A DNA stretch of 64,000 nt from Leisingera aquimarina DSM 24565 (GTDB lineage Bacteria; Pseudomonadota; Alphaproteobacteria; Rhodobacterales; Rhodobacteraceae). Under the pieces are notes generated by a model. It ran no database searches. It had not been told where the DNA came from and saw only the letters and a program-made list of their open reading frames with translations. Location of the stretch: assembly GCF_000473165.1 (NCBI RefSeq), contig NZ_KI421504.1:620596-684595 (forward strand). Reading direction: 5' to 3'. The position numbers and the translations under genes are program-made. Positions 9,545 through 18,834 of the stretch are shown here, piece by piece (the first letter of the stretch is position 1; each line of letters begins with the position of its first letter).

Positions 9545-10678
9545 ATGATCGCCCCCGAAACCCTTGCCCGCTGGCAAAGCGCCCTGCCGTTCTGGATGTC
9601 TTTTTTGCTGCTGCCGCTGGTTTGGATTTCTGCAGTTTACGGTGGTTGGACGCTGGTCCTGCCGCCGCTGGTGACCTGGCATCTGTTTGCGGTGCTGGAC
9701 GGGGCATTCGGGTTGAACCTGGAGAACGCCGACCCGGAAACGCCGGACAGTGATCTCACCTGGTACAAGGCGCTGACCGCTGCTTGGGTGCCACTGCAAT
9801 TCGTCACGCTGTTCGGATTAATCTGGTACGTCAGCGGTGCCGATCATCTGAGTGCATTCGGCAAATTCGCTGTTTTCTTTGGCGTCGGCGTCGTTACCGG
9901 CGCCGTGGGTATCAACTACAGCCATGAGCTGATGCACCAGTCCAGCCGGATTGAGCGCTGGCTGGGAGATATCCTGCTGGCGATGGTGCTTTATTCGCAT
10001 TTCCGTTCCGAGCATTTGCTGGTGCATCACCGCTATGTGGGCACTCCCCGTGACCCGGTGACCGCCCGTTACAACGAGGGGTTTCACCGCTTCTACCCGC
10101 GGGTCCTGCGGCAATGCTGGCATTCCGCGTTCCGCGCCGAAAAGGAAAAGCTGGCGAAGAAGAGCCGCCCCTGGACCGACCGTACGAACCCGTTCTTCCG
10201 TTATTGGGCGCTGCAGGCAGCCATGCTCATGCTGGCGCTTATACTGGGCGGCGTGACCGGCGTCTTGCTGTTTTTGGTGCAAGCCGGCGTCGCAATCTGG
10301 CAGCTGGAGGTCGTCAACTATGTCGAACACTACGGGCTGACCCGCAAACATCTTGGCGACGGCAAATACGAACCCGTGCAGCCGCGCCATTCCTGGAATG
10401 CAGCGCATAAGGCATCGAACTGGCTGCTGATCAACCTGCAGCGCCATTCAGACCATCATTACAAACCAAACCGCCGCTTTCCGCTGCTGCAGAACTATAC
10501 TGAAGCCGACGCACCGCAGCTGCCTTATGGCTACCCGGTAATGACCATTGCCGCGATGGTCCCGCCCTTATGGCGCCGGGTGATGAACCCGCGGGTGCGG
10601 CGTTGGCGGCAAACGTACTACCCCGAGATCACCGATTGGCACGCCTACAACAATGCGCGGAACCCGGTGCCCCGATAG
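9545..10678 (+). CDS. alkB: AlkB-type alkane 1-monooxygenase / membrane fatty acid desaturase family
   Basis: Integral-membrane di-iron hydroxylase of 377 residues. The histidine boxes of the alkane hydroxylase family are present: HELMH (127-131), HxxxHH at 157-162, HxxHH at 301-305, plus NYVEHYG around 258-264, which is typical of AlkB. It has about six membrane segments. It would hydroxylate medium-chain alkanes or a related lipid at the terminal carbon, using electrons from rubredoxin; no rubredoxin gene is in the neighbourhood. A TTG at 9530 is in frame, but GGGAG before the ATG at 9545 supports the later start. Confidence 0.88.
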   Translation: MIAPETLARWQSALPFWMSFLLLPLVWISAVYGGWTLVLPPLVTWHLFAVLDGAFGLNLENADPETPDSDLTWYKALTAAWVPLQFVTLFGLIWYVSGADHLSAFGKFAVFFGVGVVTGAVGINYSHELMHQSSRIERWLGDILLAMVLYSHFRSEHLLVHHRYVGTPRDPVTARYNEGFHRFYPRVLRQCWHSAFRAEKEKLAKKSRPWTDRTNPFFRYWALQAAMLMLALILGGVTGVLLFLVQAGVAIWQLEVVNYVEHYGLTRKHLGDGKYEPVQPRHSWNAAHKASNWLLINLQRHSDHHYKPNRRFPLLQNYTEADAPQLPYGYPVMTIAAMVPPLWRRVMNPRVRRWRQTYYPEITDWHAYNNARNPVPR

Positions 10679-10681
10679 GGC

Positions 10682-12070
10682 TTACGCCCAGGCCAGAACC
10701 GTCATCGGCTGATCCAGCCCGCGCACCTCTTGGTCCGGATGCCGGGTGTTGCCCTCTAGCAGATCCAGGCCGATTTGCTCCGCCCTCACCTGTGCGGCCA
10801 GCGTTTCGCTGATCACAATCCCGGCCTGCAGCTTGCGGGTCAGGTTCTCCAACCGGGCGGCGATGTTCACCGTCATGCCCAGCACCGCAAACTCCAGCCG
10901 GTTGGAACCAATGTCACCCAGCAACGCTTCGCCATAGTGAATTCCGATTCCGGCGCGGATCTCCGGCTTGCCGTGGCGGGCGCGTTCCCTGTTCCATGCC
11001 ACCAGCGACTCGCGCATGGAATGAGCACAGGCCAGGGCATTGGTGGCATCCTGCCGGCCAGCAACCGGCGTTCCAAAAGTCGCCATCAGCCCGTCTCCAA
11101 GATATTTATCCAGCGTGCCGTGATGGCGGAACACCTCCCGCTCCATCCGGCCGTGGAATTCCCGCAACAGGTCAATCACCGAACGCGGATCCATGTCTGA
11201 AGACAATCGGGTGAAACCCACAATATCGAGAAACAAAACCGCCACATTTTCACTGCGAACCTGTTTCAGCGGTTCGTCGTTCTGCGACAGTTGATTCACC
11301 ACATTGGGTGAAAAATAGCGTGACAGGTTCGCCCGCTCCCGTGTCAGGCTGGCATTGCTTCTGAGCAGCCCGTTGAACCGGCGCACTGAAAAGCCCAGCG
11401 TCACTGCCACCAGCACAAAAACCACTGCCTCCTGCACACGCAACTGAACCATAAAACTGTTAGGGTCGAAAAACTCCGCCAACTCAGGCTCAAAGCCCAA
11501 GGCGGCGTTCATGACTTCGGTAAGCCCGGGAACCGGGTTGGAGAACCACCAGACCAGCCCCAGCGCGCCCAGCCACATCGTAGCCGTCCATGTCCCGATC
11601 GCAATCACTGTGCGCCAGGAGTAAGCCATGGTGCCCGCGGCCAAGATGACAAAAAAGTACTGAAAATTGTCAAACCTGTACTGCATGGCAACCGGCATGC
11701 TGCGGCTGTCAAACGGATTGGGCACAACCAGGCCAAACGTCATGATGAGAAGGTCCAGGAAAATCAGGAACAGCTCCAGCCGCGACTTTCCTACTTTTCC
11801 TGCGCGGCTGATGAACCAGCCATTGACGCATAAAAGTGCAAGAATTCCATGATAATAGAGGATTTCCCAGGCCGGGTTCAGGAAGACGATGAAGACCGCG
11901 ATAATGGGCATCGCGATCCAACGCGCCCGTACCGCCAACTGCAACCCCCGTCGCTTGTGGGCATCCAGAGCAGCCTCGGCAAATTTGCTTTCCGCAGATG
12001 ACAGCTGCTGGCTACCGGCTTGGAACGCTGAAACGGTTTCGTTTCCGGAGGCAAACGCGGTGTCGGTCAT
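10682..12070 (-). CDS. Membrane-anchored adenylate/guanylate cyclase (class III)
   Basis: Protein of 462 residues with about six hydrophobic segments (residues about 45-250) followed by a class III nucleotide cyclase domain. The metal-binding aspartates are in LFLDIVGFTRL and KYLGDGLMATF, and the transition-state stretch is LGMTVNIAARLEN. It probably makes cAMP in response to a membrane signal. The frame is open 54 codons further upstream, but the ATG at 12070 marks the start of the conserved protein. It ends 3 bp from alkB (convergent). Confidence 0.88.
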   Translation of the reverse strand: MTDTAFASGNETVSAFQAGSQQLSSAESKFAEAALDAHKRRGLQLAVRARWIAMPIIAVFIVFLNPAWEILYYHGILALLCVNGWFISRAGKVGKSRLELFLIFLDLLIMTFGLVVPNPFDSRSMPVAMQYRFDNFQYFFVILAAGTMAYSWRTVIAIGTWTATMWLGALGLVWWFSNPVPGLTEVMNAALGFEPELAEFFDPNSFMVQLRVQEAVVFVLVAVTLGFSVRRFNGLLRSNASLTRERANLSRYFSPNVVNQLSQNDEPLKQVRSENVAVLFLDIVGFTRLSSDMDPRSVIDLLREFHGRMEREVFRHHGTLDKYLGDGLMATFGTPVAGRQDATNALACAHSMRESLVAWNRERARHGKPEIRAGIGIHYGEALLGDIGSNRLEFAVLGMTVNIAARLENLTRKLQAGIVISETLAAQVRAEQIGLDLLEGNTRHPDQEVRGLDQPMTVLAWA

Positions 12071-12166
12071 GGGCTTTCCCCTCTTCCCGCTGGCTGTTGC
12101 AGCGTTAGTACTGCAGATAGTTGCGCTGATATGAACAGGGAATAGCGCATCACTGGGCAAAAGCAC

Positions 12167-12193
12167 AAAAAACCCCGCCTGATGCAGGCGGGG
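12167..12193 (-). terminator. Rho-independent terminator of ccrM
   Basis: Stem CCCCGCCT/AGGCGGGG with loop GATGC. On the minus strand it is followed by six T. It lies 70 bp after the ccrM stop codon. Confidence 0.85.
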
Positions 12194-12262
12194 CAAGGTG
12201 TGCGCCTGTGCATTAAGCACAAGCACCTGCAATAGGTTTTTACGCTAAGAACGCCCCGGGCC

Positions 12263-13375
<1,113 letters not shown>

Positions 13376-13421
13376 TCATACCCGCGGCGCATTTTTGCGC
13401 TCATTAGGTTGTCCACAGGAT

Positions 13422-13437
13422 GAGTCATCGCGGATTC
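13422..13437. promoter_or_regulatory. Paired GANTC sites upstream of ccrM
   Basis: GAGTC at 13422-13426 and GATTC at 13433-13437, 56-71 bp upstream of the ccrM ATG. In Caulobacter, paired GANTC sites in the ccrM leader let the enzyme repress its own promoter. The same layout here suggests autoregulation. The sites are seen; the role is inferred. Confidence 0.55.
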
Positions 13438-13473
13438 GAGGTCAATTTGTTTATTAGAACAACACCCTACGGT

Positions 13474-14091
13474 TCACTCTTGATACAAGATGTTGTGTAC
13501 GGGTCTGAATGACCGCCGATGATGTGGGGTCACACCTAAATCAACTAGCGCCGCGCGGTGCTGTTTCGAGGGGTAGCCTGCGTTTTTCTCCCAGCCATAT
13601 CCCGGAAACTGTTGCGCCAAATCCACCATGACCCTGTCACGCGCAAGTTTGGCGATAATCGAAGCAGCTGCGATGGAGACAGATTTGGCATCTCCTTTGA
13701 CCACAGCCTCTGCAGGCAATCGCAATTTTTTGGGGATCAGGTTGCCATCAATCAGCAGGTAATCCGGCGCCGGATCAAGTGCGGCCACCGCACGTTCCAT
13801 CGCCAGATGCGAGGCACGTAAAATATTCAGAGAATCAATCTCTTCGACTGAGGCATGCGCAACGGACACCTGACCGGCGGTCAGGATCTTTCCTTCCAGC
13901 GCTTCGCGTTTTTTCAGGCTCAGTTTTTTGGAATCGTTGAGCCCCTCGGGAATGGCAGAGATGTCCAGCACCACCGCTGCGGCAGTCACCGGCCCGGCCA
14001 GCGGGCCGCGGCCCACCTCGTCCACACCGGCAATTCTCAGGTACCCTTTGGCAAGGGCGGCATCTTCCAGGCAGTAGTCAGGTTTTGTCAT
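13474..14091 (-). CDS. rnhB: Ribonuclease HII
   Basis: RNase HII, 205 residues, cuts the RNA strand of RNA-DNA hybrids and single ribonucleotides in DNA. The signature AGVDEVGRGPLAGP carries the first catalytic Asp and Glu, and LLIDG and VKGDAKSVSIAAAS hold the rest of the active site. A GTG three codons upstream (14100) is an alternative start; neither has a strong ribosome binding site. It lies upstream of ccrM on the same strand with about 107 bp between, in which ccrM has its own regulatory sites. Confidence 0.92.
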   Translation of the reverse strand: MTKPDYCLEDAALAKGYLRIAGVDEVGRGPLAGPVTAAAVVLDISAIPEGLNDSKKLSLKKREALEGKILTAGQVSVAHASVEEIDSLNILRASHLAMERAVAALDPAPDYLLIDGNLIPKKLRLPAEAVVKGDAKSVSIAAASIIAKLARDRVMVDLAQQFPGYGWEKNAGYPSKQHRAALVDLGVTPHHRRSFRPVHNILYQE

Positions 14092-14186
14092 GCCAGTCAC
14101 AAAGCCAATTCAGGCCCGAAATTCAACCCGCACAAAAAGGAGGGGACCGAAGCCCCCAAGTTTCTGCTGCCCGAAAGCGGATTTTG

Positions 14187-14702
14187 TTAGCGGTTGACCA
14201 TCCGGTAGCCATGCTGCTTCAGACAGCGGGGCTTGTATCCGGTGAGGTTGCGTTTGCCGTTCCAGAAGGTCACCTTGCAGGCTCGCGGCAGATTCGGTGT
14301 GTACCCGTAATTGCGGTCGAGGCAGCCTTTGCCGGCCAGCGGATAGTTGCGGCTGTAGCGCGGAAAGTAACGGACACACTGTGCCGGCAAGTCATAGCGG
14401 TGCACCCGCGGCGGCAGCGGCTTCACATACCCGCCATGGCGGTTGTGCGAATTGTGCCTATGGCCGCCATGCCCATGGCCGCGCGGCGGGTTATAGGTCC
14501 GCGTGACATGACGGTCGTCATCCTTCCTGGCATCATTGATTGCAGCGCCCAGGATCCCCAGCAGAGCCATCCCGGCGATGAATTTGGCGACATCCTCGTC
14601 TGCGCGTGCCGGCGCTGCCGAAAAGCCGGTGATGGCGATTGAGGCTGCCACGATCAGCGCGATGAATTTGCGGTGCGGCTTGGAACCATATGTCTGGGCC
14701 AT
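14187..14702 (-). CDS. His-rich exported protein of unknown function
   Basis: Protein of 171 residues with a signal peptide (about residues 10-34, ending APARA-DE). The middle holds a histidine/glycine-rich stretch (about residues 70-90), and the C-terminal 70 residues contain four cysteines and many Tyr/Arg residues. Frame upstream is open, but AAAGG before the ATG at 14702 supports that start. The basic, cysteine-paired tail suggests a folded periplasmic domain; the histidine cluster could bind metal. I do not recognise a named family. Confidence 0.65.
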   Translation of the reverse strand: MAQTYGSKPHRKFIALIVAASIAITGFSAAPARADEDVAKFIAGMALLGILGAAINDARKDDDRHVTRTYNPPRGHGHGGHRHNSHNRHGGYVKPLPPRVHRYDLPAQCVRYFPRYSRNYPLAGKGCLDRNYGYTPNLPRACKVTFWNGKRNLTGYKPRCLKQHGYRMVNR

Positions 14703-14871
14703 GTTGGGACCTTTCTTTTGATTGTGGATGCGCAGCCTGTGCGCCGTTGATGACCCCAACCTGTCCCCACCCCCTTCAGACAGGCAATATCGGCCGCTTG
14801 TTATCGGATATCAGCTGCCTCAACCCCCTGCGGTTATTGAATTTCAAAGCTCGCCGCCGCAGGATGCCCCC

Positions 14872-15165
14872 ATGAAACAGCACCTCCTGATACCCGCTCT
14901 TGCGGCTGCCCTTCTGGCGCTTTCTCCGCCGGCCCAGGCGGCTGATTGCTATGCTGATTACAAGGCCAAGCAAGACAACCCGCTGCGCCTGCACTATGGC
15001 GTGATCCAACTCTCCGGTACCTGCAAGAAAAAGGCTGCCCGAAGCGAGATCCAAGCCCGCATTGCACCCGGCGGCTGGAAGCTTTTGAATGTCTTGTCCA
15101 TCTTCGGCCCCGAAGGTCTGCAGCAAAGGAAGGCCAATGCCGGATCTTACTATCTCCGTTTCTGA
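14872..15165 (+). CDS. Small exported protein of unknown function
   Basis: Protein of 97 residues with a clear signal peptide (residues 1-22, ending AQAA). The mature part of about 75 residues has a pair of cysteines (in ADCYAD and SGTCKKK) that may form a disulfide. The stretch GGWKLLNVLSIFGPEGLQQRKANAG suggests a compact domain. The end overlaps the following gene by 29 bp in another frame, so the two are likely co-transcribed. Not assigned to a family by eye. Confidence 0.65.
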   Translation: MKQHLLIPALAAALLALSPPAQAADCYADYKAKQDNPLRLHYGVIQLSGTCKKKAARSEIQARIAPGGWKLLNVLSIFGPEGLQQRKANAGSYYLRF

Positions 15166-15838
15166 AGCCCGGGCGGCCGGCAGCAGGGTGGTCGCGCTTG
15201 GCATTGCTGCCATTGTTGCGCTTCTGGTGGTTGCCGGCACTGTTCTTCTGCTGACGCTGCCCGATGCCAATGCCTTCAATGCACGGGTCGAACGGCTGTT
15301 TGTCGAAAACGATCTGACAGCCCAAGCCGAGATCAAGCTGCTGGAAATCCTGGCCCAGTCCGGCACCGCCTTTGCCGATACTCTGACCAGTTACAGGATG
15401 GTGATCTTTGTGCTGCTGGTCTTTGCAACCGCGATGCTGGTGGCTGCACTGACGGTGCTGGGCATGCTGGTGATGCTGAACCGGCGCATGGCGCAGATCG
15501 AACGGTCAGGCATTCAGGTTAATGAATTGCTGATCAGCCGGGATGAAAACACTGTCTATCTCAACAATATGGGGTTCAAACTGACCCCCGCCGCGATGGA
15601 AACTCTATCTGTTTTGGCAGAGGCGCGGCTGGACGACGACGTGCTGTCGGGCGCGGAAATCGAAGCCGTAATTTCCGGCCGCGCCTCTGCCGACTGCGAG
15701 GAGGCCGCCGGCGCCACCCGGATCAAACGCCTGCGGGACACGCTGGGCAACCAGATGGTGAGCGAACTGCTGGTCAAAAACATCGCCAAACGCGGTTATG
15801 TGCTGGCCATCAGCAGGGACGTGATCCGTATGGTCTGA
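15137..15838 (+). CDS. Membrane protein with winged-helix-like C-terminal domain
   Basis: Protein of 233 residues with two membrane segments (about 17-40 and 88-114) enclosing a short loop of about 45 residues, then a soluble C-terminal half. The tail (residues about 140-230) resembles the OmpR-type winged helix: GFKLTPAAMETLSVLAEA, then TRIKRLRDTLG and ending NIAKRGYVLAIS. If the tail is cytoplasmic it could bind DNA, as in CadC/ToxR-like one-component membrane regulators but with the order reversed. AAGGAAGG precedes the ATG. Function is inferred from layout only. Confidence 0.65.
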   Translation: MPDLTISVSEARAAGSRVVALGIAAIVALLVVAGTVLLLTLPDANAFNARVERLFVENDLTAQAEIKLLEILAQSGTAFADTLTSYRMVIFVLLVFATAMLVAALTVLGMLVMLNRRMAQIERSGIQVNELLISRDENTVYLNNMGFKLTPAAMETLSVLAEARLDDDVLSGAEIEAVISGRASADCEEAAGATRIKRLRDTLGNQMVSELLVKNIAKRGYVLAISRDVIRMV

Positions 15839-15980
15839 ACTGTCTGGCTCCGCTTTGCACAACATCATGTGTTCAACTCTGGAATTTCTGGTCCCTGACC
15901 CCACATAACCCAGAACCGGCCCACGCCGGCCGGTCCTGGTTTTCGGCACATATCCGGCGCAAATGACAAGGACCACAGGG

Positions 15981-17555
15981 ATGGATGCACAAGTACAGGC
16001 ACCGCATCGGGGTTACGGCATTGTTATCGAGCCGCTTCAAGGCTTGGTCATAGCCCGGCGCAATGGCACCGTTCTGGCGCAAAGCTCCCGCGCCAAGGTG
16101 ATGTATGAAACCCGCCTTCCACCTGCAATTTATTTCCCGGCTGACGACGTGACTGCATCGCTGTCGTCCCACACCCCCTTGCAGACATTCTGCCCATTCA
16201 AGGGCACGGCCAGCTACCGCGATGTGCTGCTGACTGGGGGCGGAGTTCAAAACGGTGTCTGGTCTTATGAGGAGGCGATGCCGGAGGCAGCACCCATCTC
16301 TGGCCATATTGGTTTTATGCCTGGCGCCGAAGCCGAATTCGACGTGGGCAGCAACAAGGTGGAGATGCCGGACTACGGCAATATCTCCGGCCCGGTGATC
16401 GATTGGCTGCTACGGGACGCCGCCCTGGTTCAAACCCCTGAGGACCTGACGGCCGCTCTGGCAGAAAAATTCGTTGAGCAAGGCATCTACTTGTCCCGCC
16501 TCTCAGTCATGGCCTGGTCGCTGCACCCGCTGATCGCGGGCAAGAACTTCATCTGGCAGAAGAAAACCGGCGAGGTCACCACCTACGCGCCGTCTTACGA
16601 AATCCACGACCACCCTGCCTATCAGAACAGCCCGCTGCGCCATGTCTCCAACGGCTTGGGCGGAGTGCGCCACCGGCTCGGCTGCTGCAAATCCGCGGAT
16701 GCCTTCCCGATCCTTGAAGACCTGCGCAAGGAGGGGGCCACTGATTATGTCGCCATGCCGTTGCGGTTCTCTGACGGGCGCATCAATGTTCTGACCCTCA
16801 CCAGTGATCACCCGAACGGCTTTTCCACTGCTAACCTGGGGCTGATATTCGAATGCTCCGATGTGATTGCCCGCTACTATGAAATCTTCATGCAGCGCGA
16901 AAACGCACAGTCGCTGCTGGAAACCTATGTCGGCAAGCGCACCGGTGCCCGGGTGCTAGGCGGTGAAATCCGCCGCGGTGACGGAGATGAGATCGACGCC
17001 GCAATCATGTTCTGCGATCTGCGCGGTTCCACCCGGCTGGAAGAGCAGCTGGGCCGCCAGGACTACATCGCGCTCCTCAACCAGTTCTTCGAGACTGCCT
17101 CGACCATCGTGCATGATCATGGCGGCGAAGTGCTTAAATTCATCGGCGACGCTGTGCTGGCGGTGTTCCCGGCCGGCAGCGATGCTGAAAAGGCCCGCAC
17201 GCAGGCCCTGAACAGCGCCCGCACTATCGTGGCCCGGTTAGAGGAAATCGCCACCGAGGAGAACGGCCACCGTTGCGAAGCCGCCATCGGCATCGCTTAC
17301 GGGCGCGTGACCTACGGCAACGTCGGCTCCCGCGAACGGCTGGACTTCACGGTGATCGGTCAGGCCGCCAACATCGCCGCCCGGCTGGGCGACTACGGCA
17401 AGACTGTCAACCACCCGGTCGTTGTCAGCCAGGACATCCTGAGCGATCCATCACAAGGCCTGTCCCTGGGCGCCGTCAGCCTGCACAATGTCTCCCGGCC
17501 TGTCACCTGTTTCGCAGTTCCAGCAGCGGCAGAACCGCAGGCCGCGGCCGAATAA
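15981..17555 (+). CDS. DUF427 domain fused to class III adenylate/guanylate cyclase
   Basis: Protein of 524 residues. Residues about 5-100 match a DUF427 domain (VIARRNGTVLAQSSRAKVMYE and a VWSYEEAMPE end). A middle region of about 230 residues looks like a GAF-type sensor. Residues about 335-480 form a class III cyclase with both metal aspartates (MFCDLRGSTRLEE and KFIGDAVLAVF) and the VIGQAANIAARL stretch. No membrane segment is present, so it is a soluble cyclase. An ATG at 15963 is an alternative start; ACAGGG and GGA precede the one at 15981. Confidence 0.85.
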   Translation: MDAQVQAPHRGYGIVIEPLQGLVIARRNGTVLAQSSRAKVMYETRLPPAIYFPADDVTASLSSHTPLQTFCPFKGTASYRDVLLTGGGVQNGVWSYEEAMPEAAPISGHIGFMPGAEAEFDVGSNKVEMPDYGNISGPVIDWLLRDAALVQTPEDLTAALAEKFVEQGIYLSRLSVMAWSLHPLIAGKNFIWQKKTGEVTTYAPSYEIHDHPAYQNSPLRHVSNGLGGVRHRLGCCKSADAFPILEDLRKEGATDYVAMPLRFSDGRINVLTLTSDHPNGFSTANLGLIFECSDVIARYYEIFMQRENAQSLLETYVGKRTGARVLGGEIRRGDGDEIDAAIMFCDLRGSTRLEEQLGRQDYIALLNQFFETASTIVHDHGGEVLKFIGDAVLAVFPAGSDAEKARTQALNSARTIVARLEEIATEENGHRCEAAIGIAYGRVTYGNVGSRERLDFTVIGQAANIAARLGDYGKTVNHPVVVSQDILSDPSQGLSLGAVSLHNVSRPVTCFAVPAAAEPQAAAE

Positions 17556-17654
17556 CCGCTTCCTGTGTTCAGCTGCAGGTCAAGGGCGGCGCAGCCGCAG
17601 CGCCTTACACAGCTCACCCTTGAGGCGAGGATAAACACGCCACACTGGAAACGG

Positions 17655-17766
17655 GGCCTTCAGGGCACCGTTGCCCCTGAAAGCCTTCTCAGAAAAAACC
17701 TTCCGCACTGCCCCCCAGGGCAGTGCAACGCCCAAGGCTGCTTTGCCTGCATCTATGATGCAGGCA
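17655..17766. repeat. Cluster of three hairpins between convergent genes
   Basis: Three inverted repeats in 112 bp: an imperfect one at 17655-17684, a 9-bp stem with 4-base loop at 17705-17726 (GCACTGCCC arm), and a perfect 10-bp stem with 3-base loop at 17744-17766 (TGCCTGCATC arm). They lie in the 244-bp gap between the cyclase gene and the convergent malonyltransferase-like gene. They may act as terminators, although none has a clean T run. Confidence 0.5.
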
Positions 17767-17799
17767 TCAGGCGCGGGAGTTCCGCTGCCCGGGCCGGGC

Positions 17800-18834
17800 T
17801 CACCCCGTTACCAAAGAGCGCTGCACCTCATCCCCCATCGAAATCAACAGCGGCGCCTCCGCCTGCCGCGCCTTGAAAGCCGGCTTTCCTGTCATCCCTT
17901 GCCAGCCGCATTGCACAAGAGATAGCGCAACTGCGCCGCCCAGCGTGGTACCGGGGCCAGTCACGATGAACAGGTCCGGCGCGAACTCACAGGCGGCATT
18001 CTGTACCGCACGGGTAAAGTCATACGGCTTCACCACCTGATGCCCCAGCGTGTAGTCCGCCAGGGCCTGCGTATCCGTAGCGCCCGGCCACCAGATCTGC
18101 CCGCGACCGTCGATCATCGGCACCTCCGGCTGCTGGAACAACTCTGCCCCCAGCTGCTTGCGCCCCTCAGCAGCCACCGGCGCTTGCAGCACTGTATGGA
18201 ACGCGGCGTGGTTGGCCAGCCGCATGGGGAAGCGGCCGTTCAGCACTGGCACCGCCGCCTCAAACGCTTTCAGCCCGGCCTCATTTCCGGCCAGCACCAG
18301 CATTCCGCCCAAGTCAATCGACAGCCCCAGATCATGCCCCTCGCGCACATTGATCTCTGCCGCCAAGTCCAGCAGCTCCGTCTTGCGATGCGGGCTATTC
18401 TGCCACTCGGGACCGGTAAAGGGATAGACAAGCTGGCCGCCGATCAGCTGCTGCTGCATCAGCGTGCCCATGGTGTTCACCACCTTGAACCCATCCGCCG
18501 CGCTCAGCGCCCCGGCCGCCGCCAGCCCGATATACCACCCCATGGAGTTGCCGGTGACCGCGACAACGTCGATGTCCTCCGCCAGCGACTGTGCATCCGC
18601 CAGCGCTGAGGCATAGATCAATGGCGAAGCAATGTCCCCGCGGGAATACTTTGACACCGAAAACCGGGTTGCCCCGTCGAGCGCCGTGACTTCCTCCTGC
18701 CCGGCGTCCTTCCGCTGCGCATCAAATCCGGCGAACAGCGCCGCCTTGTCCGCATGGTGGCGGTGCAAATAACCGAGTTCCGCCTTGTTGTAAGTGCCCC
18801 GTCCCGGGCAGATCAGAACAGCCGTGCGGGTCAT
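17800..18834 (-). CDS. ACP S-malonyltransferase-like acyltransferase
   Basis: Protein of 344 residues with the FabD/acyltransferase fold. The nucleophile elbow GNSMGW (GxSxG) and a downstream histidine in LANHAAFHTVLQ fit the Ser-His pair of malonyl/acyl transferases. It starts inside the stop codon of the fused E1 dehydrogenase gene (4-bp overlap), so the two act together. It is not the housekeeping fabD by context, since no other fatty acid synthesis gene is nearby. It may load an acyl group produced by the dehydrogenase, but this is inference. Confidence 0.75.
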   Translation of the reverse strand: MTRTAVLICPGRGTYNKAELGYLHRHHADKAALFAGFDAQRKDAGQEEVTALDGATRFSVSKYSRGDIASPLIYASALADAQSLAEDIDVVAVTGNSMGWYIGLAAAGALSAADGFKVVNTMGTLMQQQLIGGQLVYPFTGPEWQNSPHRKTELLDLAAEINVREGHDLGLSIDLGGMLVLAGNEAGLKAFEAAVPVLNGRFPMRLANHAAFHTVLQAPVAAEGRKQLGAELFQQPEVPMIDGRGQIWWPGATDTQALADYTLGHQVVKPYDFTRAVQNAACEFAPDLFIVTGPGTTLGGAVALSLVQCGWQGMTGKPAFKARQAEAPLLISMGDEVQRSLVTG

